A stretch of DNA of 21,756 nucleotides from Pleurobrachia bachei (taxonomy: Eukaryota > Ctenophora > Tentaculata > Cydippida > Pleurobrachiidae). A program made the translations under genes and the position numbers. The notes below the pieces were generated by a model. The model searched no databases and had not been told where the DNA came from. It saw only the letters and a program-made list of their open reading frames with translations. The DNA lies in NCBI GenBank assembly GCA_000695325.1, contig AVPN01001505.1:1-21756 (forward strand). The letters are read 5' to 3'. Of this stretch, positions 1-9,100 are shown piece by piece. Positions within the stretch are counted from its first letter, which is position 1; every line of letters begins with the position of its first letter.

Positions 1-74
1 CCCCCCTCTTATTGTATCTCTCTCTCGTTAACCAATATCTATCTCTAAAACTCTCAAACTCACTCTCCTCTCAG

Positions 75-3000
75 GGTGGAACGAGTAATAGTATGTTCCA
101 GCAGAGTGTGTTTATCGGAGGTCAGAGTTTCGCAGCACCCTTCTCCCGGACTGGGATGAGTATGAGTATGGGTGGTAGTAGTTATCTGCAGGGAGAGGAT
201 GACCTGGGGGAGGATACTACCGGATATGGAGGTAAGCTGGTCCCTGATTGGCTGATAACCAGTCACGTGACCTGAATAATGAGTTCTGATTGGTCGTTTA
301 CTTTTGTCGGTCGGTTCCTACTACCTGAGGTAGAGATAGGATACGGTAGCACACCGCATTTGTGAGGGTTCGGCCGAGTTCGGTAGATCAAGTGCTTTGA
401 TTGATCTTAACCGTGACAGATCTATCCCGCTTTCTATCTGCCTCACCCTTTCTATCTATCCTACTGAACACAGCTCGAATCTATCTTCCTCACCCATAGC
501 TGGAATTGTATCATCTCTCATCCTCTTTTCAGCTGGTATCTCGCACATTCAACGTGAGAGAACAGTCACCCAAGAAGTGCTAACTGAAGATCAACTAGAG
601 GCTCCTGTTAATATAATCCTAAGTGAGACTGATACAATATTTCTGCTCGATATAAAGGGCACTGCAGTACCATCGGATGCTGGGAATTACGAGTCCATCA
701 AGGCCAGGAATGAGCTGTATGAGGATTTGTTGAAGAATCGAGCTGGTAGGTTGTAGAGAAAGATAGAGAGAAAATCCAGAGAGGTTCATTAGGTTCTAAC
801 GAGAAAAAGATCTCAAGTTACATTAATACATTATTGATGGTGTTCGCTCTTGGATCTGGTGCTAATTGAACTTTATTTTGGTTCACTATCAAAACTTCTT
901 GCCCCGCTGCAGGTAACGATAGTTTCATTCCACGAGGCATGCAGACCTTCCACCAGCCTACCAAACAGAAACAGGTCCAGACCCAACCTGTAGAAGACCG
1001 TGATACTGGTATCATGGCCACCACGTGGGATATGTATGATACATACAAGGCCCTGGAAGAGTCTTCCAAGGGAGAGGGAGATGAAGGTATGTTTTAATCA
1101 TCTTTTGATAGTTAAGAGATGAAGGTATGTTGTTGTCATATTGTGTTAGTTTACAGGTTTGAAACAGTGCAGGGTGTTTTTCTCAGCTCAGATAGAGACA
1201 GTTATAAGTCTTGTTCAGACTGTATCTTGTGACTTGAGAACAGTAGTACAAAGGGGGGGGGGGAGACATCAATAAGACTGAAGACACATACTACACATCA
1301 ATAAGACAGGAGTCACGTTTAGATTCGAAACTTTTCAACTTTTAGGCGGGCAATGTGAGCCTACCCGAGTGTTGCACAAAAGATGTTAAAATCGAGAAGT
1401 AGTATTACAGTCTCTGGAATGTTTTGTTGTTCCCACCCTGCCTATCTTCTCCTCACATTATATTTCCTCCCAATATCCTGAGCCTTCACATACCCAACTG
1501 TGCCTCACCCAATATTCCCCAAAGTCACCCAATATTCCTAAATACCACCCTCACTCCCCAAATGTAACCCTCACTCCCCACACCAGACAACGAAGAAGAT
1601 GACATCCTGGGAGACGTGCCGAAGAAGCCCAAGGGACCTGCTGTGGCCAGTGTTGCTGGGGGTGATGGACCCCCGGGAGCACCCAGTACTGAAAGTTCTC
1701 GATTATCAGTCTCTGTTCTTACCGAGAGTTCCGTGGCATTTGATGACAAAAATCAAGGAGCTGTTGGGGTGAGTTATCTGTCTGTGTGAAAGTTTTGGCC
1801 GGTTATGAATTTAGGAATACACTTTTTCCGTTATCGTTATTCCCAACGCCGCATGTAGTACCGGAATATTTCAGCTGTTTACTAAACATTCTCCCTCACA
1901 GAACACCCAGAAGAGTCAGGAGAGAGACGAAGAGGAGGAGAAGAGAACAGCAGAGGTGATCCTCAATTCAGGATCATTGAAAGCCAACATGTGTATTATG
2001 GAGAGGGTCGTTACTAGGAACATCTACCAGGCCAAACAAGCTCTGTATAGGGGCATGAAGATACTGCCTGATCCTGATCTACCTAATGATATGGTACGTG
2101 GGAGTAGAGTTGTATGTTACTTGGTACCTGGGGTACCTGGGACTTGTAGTTTGTACGTGACATTGAAATGATGAGGTTCGGCGGGGATACAGTTTTCAAT
2201 GATCTCCAAATTTCCAATAACTTATCTACAGGAGGAAGCAGATTTGTCAGTCCTTGGTCCCAATATAGAGCGGTTATGGACATATGGTGGTAGTTTGACC
2301 AAGTCTTACAATATCAGCTGCATGACCTGGAATAAGAAGAACCCTGATATCCTGGCAGTGGGATATGGGGAATACGGGTTCACCAACCAGAAATCAGGTA
2401 ACTTGAGAGATAAATTTAAGTTTCAATTTTTCGTTTGTCCCCGGAACTTCTCTACATCCATGAAATTGAATATAGGACAAAATATTCCAAAATATAAAAT
2501 GTAGGTGATAAATGCTATCGAGTTAGGGCGGCATTCATGTGTGAAATTAGTGGTAACTTCACCCGGTACCCATATACCCCTTGGTAACTTCATGAGGCAT
2601 AACTGTTTTCGTTACTACCAATATTATCCAATCCATTACCCCTTCCATCTCTCTCCCCTTCCAGGAATGGCGTGTTGTTGGTCCATCAAGAACCCCGAGT
2701 TCCCTGAGCGAGTTTTCAAAGTTAACTCCGGTGTAACTGCCCTCGATTTCTCGAAACAGAACCCCAACCTTCTTGCTGTGGGAATGTACAACGGAACTAT
2801 TGCCGTGTACAATGTGAGGTCTAACGCACAGACACCCGTAAGTACTGACATTGAAATATATAATACTCTGTACGAATTCAGTTCTCAACGACCATTCAAG
2901 CTTTCAAACCCCAGAGCTTTAGTTTTACTAACTTTAAATAATCACAACCTGTAGGCTATCATGTTTCTAAGCTAACCACATATGTTCCTACAGATCCTGG

Positions 3001-4936
3001 ATTCCAATGAGACTCCCAGTAACCATCTCGGTCCGGTTTGGGAGATCAAGTGGATTGAGAGGGAGTACCATGCCGGAGAGGAGAGGACCGAGAATATCAT
3101 AACCACCAGTACAGACGGGAAAGTGACCCAGTGGATGATCAGGAAGGGATTCGAGAGCGTTGGTGAGTAGCTGGTCTCGTGTTCATTGGGCTGGAAATCT
3201 CCCGTTTTTTAGTAAAATCTACTCCAGGCTCCATATTATATTTACCGAGCTATTAGAATTGTCTCACTCAGGGGACATTGGAATATTCTTTTCTCTACTT
3301 TTTCTCTCCCTGCTTCCCTAGCTAGTGTCTATTTCTATATCTTTCCCCTATCAGCCTGTAATTCCTCTTTCCCGACATCTCCCACACCTTCTGAAACAGT
3401 TTCAATAACACCAACCATGTTCCTTGAGCTAACCGTCAGTGCGATGCCTGGCCATTCTCCTCAGTCCTTGCTCCGATCATTTATTATCGCGATGCCTGAA
3501 AGAAAGCTAACATTTGTACATTTAACCTCACCCCTCCACTCCCCTAGATTTGATGAAGTTGAAACGGGTGGGTAAGAAGATGACTGTTCCTGAGCAGGAA
3601 CAACAGCAACAAAAGGAACAGGAACAGCAGGGAGGTCAGGACAGTAAATCTCAGCAACAGAAACTCCGAGGAGAAGCATTCATCTCGCGTAATGCAGGTA
3701 CAATAATCAGCGTTTTTTGTTAAACTGTGCTGAACTGAATAGTGAACTGAACAGAACTAAACTATACAATTCAGTCTGAAACTTTTACTTTTAGTCTGAA
3801 CAAAAAGCTTCACCCTTTATTCATTCACCACCTACTCACCCTCACACTAATTCAACCCCCTACTCAGGCGGTCTCGGGTTTGATTTCTTCCCCACCAACA
3901 ACAACATCTACCTGGTCGCTACAGAAGAAGGATTTGTTCACAAGTGTAGCTGCAGTTATAACGAACAGTACCTCCAAAGTTACACTGGCCATACTGGTGA
4001 GTTAGGGAATTGGAGAAGGCAATTCACTAGCCCCGACGGTCTATCGGTCTCTAGACTTAGAGTCAGCTATCATATCGGCTATGTATTTCAGTATTATCAT
4101 TTGGTTCTTGGGACTTGGAGTATCCTTGGTGTAACCACACTTCCTCCCAACAGGTCCTGTGTACAAAGTGAAATGGTCTCCATTCGTTCCCGACTGTTTC
4201 CTGACCTGTTCCTCCGACTGGACCATCCGTTTATGGCACAGTGACGTCACAAAACCCATCCTCACCTTTGTATCCTCTACCAAGTCCGTGAATGATATCT
4301 GCTGGAGTAATGTGTGTGCGACTGTGTTCGGGGCAGTCAGTGATAACAGGATCGAGATTTGGGATCTGAGGAGCACTAATTTGGATCCTGTTATCATTTC
4401 AAATGTATCTGATCCGGATGTGAGACTATCTACATTCCTTTTCACCGATGTAAGTTACTTGTTAATGGTCTTGTAACTCGACAAACCAACGTCAGAAACA
4501 CGAACTAAATAACTTTTTTCCGGTATGTACTTTATTTCTGTCTTCATTTGCCCATGACCGACCGCTCCTTCCATTTCAGAATTCCAGTACACTGTTGGTG
4601 GGTGACAGCACAGGTCACGTGACTGTGTACCAACTAAGAAACATTGCTGAACCCTCAACCACTCACATCATGGCACTCCGTGATATTGTTCTGCCCATGC
4701 CATCCGGGCAGAGTCTGACACACTCAAATGCCAGCATTACCAGGTGAGAATCAGTCACTAATTTAGTGGGTTTTGGGCTAAAAGTATCTGATATTTCTTT
4801 GGCAAACTACAGTTAATAACTGAGTTATTATTAGGCAACTTACTGAGTAAAATACTTTCAGTAACCACGGTCCTAAACTAAATTATTTCAGTTAATTAAC
4901 ACGACACTTCATTTCAGTAACGGACCAGATCGGTGA
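75..4936 (+). CDS. DNAI4: Axonemal dynein intermediate chain 4 (WD-repeat protein 78), 5' partial
   Basis: WD-repeat intermediate chain of axonemal dynein, acting in motile cilia and flagella. Coding exons: 75-231, 533-745, 913-1086, 1587-1768, 1902-2093, 2232-2397, 2665-2837, 2994-3162, 3548-3697, 3868-3996, 4154-4449, 4580-4743, 4918-4936; all junctions are GT-AG and phases agree. Family landmarks read in order: SETDTIFLLDIKG, NDSFIPRGMQTF, IMERVV, NPDILAVGYGEYGF, CCWSIKNPEFPERVF, NLLAVGMYNGTIAVYNVRSN, HLGPVWEIKWIE, the near-invariant EEGFVHKCSCSYNEQYL, GPVYKVKWSPF and LLVGDSTGHVTVYQLRN. These are the WD blades of vertebrate WDR78, recognised from memory. Exon 9 carries a Gln/Glu-rich linker (about 25 residues) between blades. 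The last coding exon is tiny and adds only SNGPDR before TGA. The window starts inside an intron, so the N-terminus lies upstream. Confidence in identity is high; the first exon boundary at 75 is less sure. Confidence 0.95.
1253..1263. repeat. Poly-G run in DNAI4 intron 3
   Basis: An uninterrupted run of 11 G lies in the 500-base intron between exons ending at 1086 and starting at 1587. It is a simple homopolymer and its length may be a sequencing estimate. Confidence 0.8.
1505..1580 (+). repeat. Short tandem duplications forming a pyrimidine-rich intron end
   Basis: The block TCACCCAATATTCC occurs at 1505-1518 and 1525-1538. ACCCTCACTCCCCA follows at 1547-1560 and 1567-1580. Both pairs have a 20-base period and run up to the acceptor at 1585-1586, so they make up the pyrimidine-rich end of this intron. 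Confidence 0.75.
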
Positions 4937-5081
4937 TGTGTTTGGTGTGGATATAGGATAGCCCCATCAAGACTCCAACCACTACCCAAACAACCTTGGC
5001 CTCCCCCTCCTCTCTTTCTGATGATCGTGATGATGATTGTGGTGGTTTTGGGTGTGACAGAGACAGTGGGGGTGATGGGAT

Positions 5082-5200
5082 GTGGGCAGCATGGTATAGT
5101 TTGCGTTACAAACATTAAAGGATTGTTTCTATTCTGAATTTGAAATTCAGAAACGTCTGATAAAAATGTTTTTGTAAGCAAACAATGCTGTGCTGCCCGC
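5082..5200. repeat. Long imperfect hairpin (about 118 nt) downstream of DNAI4
   Basis: GGGCAGCA at 5084-5091 pairs with TGCTGCCC at 5191-5198. Complementarity then continues inward with mismatches: TTTGCGTTACAAACATT on the left against AATGTTTTTGTAAGCAAAC on the right. The tip is a perfect palindrome, TCTGAATTT and AAATTCAGA around one G, near 5133-5151. The whole segment therefore folds into one arm of roughly 55 bp. It could be a foldback element or a structured 3' UTR RNA. I saw no clear target-site duplication. Confidence 0.65.
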
Positions 5201-5472
5201 AGCCTAGTCCAACCTGTATTCACACGTGTGTATCAAAGATTTTACAAGATAGAAACAGTAGTAGTACATGAGTAATATATCTCTCTTTCGGTGTCTATAT
5301 ATCATAGTGTGTAATATTGTAAAAAGAACCTATTTTTTAGTTTTGTTAGATTCTTGTTTTCAATTTGTTTCCAACGACGCGGTATAATATCGATGACGTA
5401 AATCAGGTCAAACATAACAAGTTCGTCACACTGCCCCGCGGGTGTTCATGTGTGTATGTAACGGCAGATAAA

Positions 5473-5525
5473 CACGTGGTGACGTCACGAAATGGTCACG
5501 TGATCAAATGCATACGTCACGTGAC
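5473..5525. promoter_or_regulatory. Cluster of E-box (CACGTG) and CRE (TGACGTCA) palindromes
   Basis: Within 53 bases there are three CACGTG cores (5473-5478, 5497-5502, 5518-5523) and one perfect TGACGTCA (5480-5487). The last E-box sits in the 10-base palindrome GTCACGTGAC at 5516-5525. That form matches the CLEAR/USF-type consensus bound by TFEB/MITF- and USF-class bHLH-zip proteins; TGACGTCA is the CREB/ATF consensus. The cluster lies about 600 bases upstream of the DD3-3 ATG and downstream of DNAI4, so control of DD3-3 is plausible but inferred. Confidence 0.5.
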
Positions 5526-5663
5526 TCGTGGTGTTAGGACGATCTGTGTCTGTGTAATGTTGTTGTAACCACAATTCACCACCATTGCTGCTGTGCCGTG
5601 TGTGGTGCTTGCTGGATATATCCTGCTTAGAGATTGTTGTTTTGAGAATAACATGAATAAGAT

Positions 5664-5695
5664 CTGTCTGGCGGCAGCGATCTGATCTGAGTGCA
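5664..5695 (+). repeat. Single-arm copy of a GC-rich palindromic repeat
   Basis: The segment begins CTGTCTGGCGGCAGCGATCT and continues TGAGTGCA. It matches one arm of the palindromes at 5978-6039, 7927-7996 and 10638-10693 with a few substitutions. No matching opposite arm follows nearby, so it looks like a half or decayed copy. Confidence 0.5.
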
Positions 5696-5865
5696 ATTTG
5701 AGAACTAAAATGCACAAACGGGGTCTGGACGCAGTTCCTATTTTGTGGTGTTGACAAAATAGCCCCAGCTTTAATTCTCACAAGCCGAAGGGCGATGAAT
5801 TGTTTCCTCTCGATCAGCTGTGTAGGGCTGATGGCACCGCCCGTGGTGGAGACATGTGGAGGAAG

Positions 5866-5937
5866 CTGGAGTAAACCCTGTGGTGATCTCCGGTGGTGAT
5901 CAGAGTCTACGTGAGATCACCACAGGGGTCCTCCAGA
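5866..5937. repeat. Hairpin repeat with 14-bp perfect stem
   Basis: CCTGTGGTGATCTC at 5877-5890 is exactly the reverse complement of GAGATCACCACAGG at 5913-5926, with a 22-base loop. Pairing extends outward imperfectly to CTGGAG/CTCCAG. The 12-mer GATGAATTGTTT occurs on both sides, at 5794-5805 and 5937-5948, and could be a target duplication or the footprint of a local duplication. Confidence 0.6.
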
Positions 5938-5977
5938 TGAATTGTTTGCCCTCAATCTGGACAATTTTGCTTGTAAG

Positions 5978-6039
5978 CTGTCTGGCGCCGCCGACCCCAT
6001 CTGAGCGCCACATCTGAGCGCACTGTCGCCGCCATACAG
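5978..6039. repeat. GC-rich palindromic repeat, copy upstream of the DD3-3 gene
   Basis: The left arm begins CTGTCTGGCGCCGCC and continues GACCCCATCTGAG. The right arm, read inverted, begins CTGTATGGCGGCGACA. The centre carries CATCTGAGCGC twice. TGTAAG flanks the element on both sides (5972-5977 and 6042-6047), a possible short target-site duplication. It ends about 85 bases before the DD3-3 ATG, so it lies in the promoter or 5' UTR. Confidence 0.65.
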
Positions 6040-6124
6040 CCTGTAAGATAGCTCTCTGCTCTAATCAGATTAGTAATCTAACAAGAATTCCTTCCCCTGT
6101 TCAACAGTTAGTGTTTGAAACAAA

Positions 6125-9100
6125 ATGAAGGGTTGGTCGGTGATTCTTCTCTTGGTCGCACTAGTGGCTGGAGATGTGTATCTTCACGGACCTAGGGGCA
6201 GTAACAATCGGCTCAACGAGAGGGGCAGGGAACGAGCCAATGCTAATAGGTAAACTGAAACAGTTGGGGGTTGCCTGGGCTGTGAGCGTGACGGTGACCC
6301 GCTTTGAGTAAACGGAAGAAAACGGGAGAAGGTCGGCTTTCGAAAGCATAGATCTGCTCACACCGCATTTTATTTCATAGTGATCGATATTCAACAATAT
6401 TTTACCTCTCTAATTCACTCCCCCAGATTGTTTGACTCGCAGAACAACAACAGGGGAGGTTACAACCAGGGATCTCTGTTGTACTACGAGGGCTCTATCG
6501 TCAACATTGAATGGTATGTGGGGATGGGGATCTGTCTGGCGCCGCCATCTTTGGGGTCGAGCTGAGTATCGGGCGGAGTATCCATTCTCCAATTAAATGT
6601 GTTGTCCCTAAACACTACATAACAGGCAGCTTACGAGCCAAAAAACATTTTAATTTGACAGGACAGACTACCTCACCCCCTAATCCCCCCTAATCTCCCT
6701 AGGACCAACCAGCACTCATGTGGTGATCCCAACAACCATTGTGAGGTGATTATCCAGTACATGTGTGGAGAGTTTACAAGGGATGGCACTACCACCAGGA
6801 CCATCCCTGAGAGGAGGGACCAGTGTGAGGATTGGAACTGTGATACTGATCTCGAGTGAGTTGAAAACTAGAATCAGCGCTATTCAGCCCTGTTATGAAT
6901 AGTTATGTGACGTCATTTACACAGTTATTCTGTGAGATTGAAAGCATAAGCAGCGTCTCTCAAGATTTAAAGTCAGAGACGTCTTTCAATATTCAATAGA
7001 TATGTCTTTACGGCAGTGCAGCAGGTGCTCTGTTTGTTTTATGGATGTGTGACTACCGCCACATCCTTGTGATGAACTGCAGCTTCTCCGAATCTCCCCT
7101 TCTTGCACACATACACCGGGACAGTGCAGTGCAGAAATAAACAATCTCCACCACAGTCCAATCAGTTCCACTTTCACCATCTAAACTCTCTCTCTCTCTC
7201 AACTTTCAATCACCCCACGATCATGGGATAAATACGAAAGCGAATCTACCATTCTACCATTTCCAAAGATCAAAACACTACCAACTCCTTCTCTCCCCTA
7301 TCAGGTTTGGTATGCACGAGAACTACGCTTACTACAGGAACTGTAAGAACAGGGACAGGAATGAAGGCCTCTTTACCGCTGACCAGGTAGCTACAATTAC
7401 AAGTTCCACCCTTGGTGACATAGACACCTGGTGTGATCCCCATGTGTGGCTATGTCGCCAAGTTCCACCCTAGCTAAATTTAGGCGAGACTTGTTTGAAA
7501 TTCAGTTAGCCCACAGGGTGATTGAACGTTCGAACAAGTCAACCCACACAGCCCATTCCCAAAATGCCCTGAATACACTATAGCATGCTTCTAATCACCC
7601 CCCCCTTCAGAACCTGAGAAGGGATGATGCCAGATCCACGAGACAGAACCCCAACGGACAAAGACGAGGTTACGAGTGCCCCGAGGAGCGAGATTACTAC
7701 CCCTACTGGAGTCCCACACCTTGGATGGTAAGGAGAGTAATTAGAGGTAGCTTTACCCGGTAGAGGGTTGGATGGTAGGACCAACAAACTATTTGTCTCG
7801 GTGCCAGACTCCATTTTGAACCGCCGCTAGACAGAATAAACTATTACTAACTCCAGTAGTAGCTCCCGTAATTAGACCTTCACTTGCATAACTTTACCAG
7901 TTACGGTGAAGTATGCATGGTTACGACCTGTTTGGCGGCGCCATACCCCATTTGAATCGACTGTGCGCTCAGATGGGGTCGGCGGCGCCAGACAGGTTAT
8001 GACCGTTCGCGATTTTTAAAGTTTCAGTGTTTCACACTCTTTTCATATAATTATTCTCTCCCATTCTCTCTCTAGGATATTGCAGTGATTACCAATAACG
8101 CCTCTGTTGCCCGGTGTGAGTACTACAAGACGAACAGTGAGAATGTGCTAGGACGGTTTTACTGTAAATACCCGGACATATACTTCCTGAATAAGGAGAT
8201 TGCTAACCAAGGAATCAAGGATATTCCCATTACAAAAGCTGAGTGTGAGGTAAATTATATTGGGGGCTCAGCAAGTTGGATTTGGGATGTTGTAGTTGTA
8301 TTAAAACTGGGAAAAAGGGATAAAGCTAGGCTGCAATATACAACTAACTGAATTAAAACTAACATCTCGTTTACCAGGCCACCAACCTGGGAACTTATGG
8401 AAATGGACAGGCGTACGAAAAACCGCAATGGGTCCAGGCAGATCCTTTCGGTATCCCGGCCCCGGAGTGCATTGATGCTGATTGGTCAAGGGATAACCAT
8501 AATGGAAATGGAATTGATGGGTTCCCTCTCAGTTATAATTGGACTGTTCCGTCACATACCATCAGTGATAACTGTGCTCTTCGACTGAGGTGAGATATTG
8601 AGCTTCCCCCAATTGATATATCATGACCGATATAGTTCCACTTCCTCAATCTTCAATGAATCAAACACTCCGGTCTGCAAGTCAGTCTGTAAATCAATAC
8701 ACATCAGCTATACAACATATTATTATTTGTCATCTCTGCCATGATTTTAAAATCAGTACATTATACGCCAACCCATATATCAGGTACAACATCACGACTG
8801 GTGAGTTTGCTGAGGGAGGATTTGATCCCGCAATTAACGACGATCTAAATGGAAACCAGGCCACTGATCTGGATGTTGCTACCCAGTTTGGTCTGACTGG
8901 TGATGATGCAGAGGACAGGGGATATGTCTTCGAGGGAAACCCACAGGTTGGTTATGTTTCTATTTATGTTGGTCGACCACCACTCCCAATACATCCACTT
9001 ACTAGGAGTTCTACCTTGAACTGCTCGTATGCCAAGCAATCGAGCACTACCCCGTTATATATTTCCACAGGTTGAGGTGTTTGCTGATTCGAATGTTGAC

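Larger units (their letters stand above)
4937..6124. other. 3' UTR of DNAI4 and intergenic region upstream of the DD3-3 gene
   Basis: No coding exon is convincing here. The first part should be the DNAI4 3' UTR; an ATTAAA at 5114-5119 is the clearest poly(A) signal candidate. The rest should include the DD3-3 promoter. No TATA box is obvious just before the ATG at 6125. The interval carries two long hairpins, a CACGTG/TGACGTCA cluster and two copies of a GC-rich palindromic repeat, each listed separately. Open frames on both strands look like chance. Confidence 0.6.

Noticed and set aside
2559-2888. Minus-strand open frames of up to 109 codons
   Set aside because: They overlap the well-supported DNAI4 exon at 2665-2837 on the opposite strand and show no family features.
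5365-5568. Plus-strand open frame of 67 codons over the E-box cluster
   Set aside because: It has no family features or splice context; the repeated GTCACGTG palindromes explain its content better.
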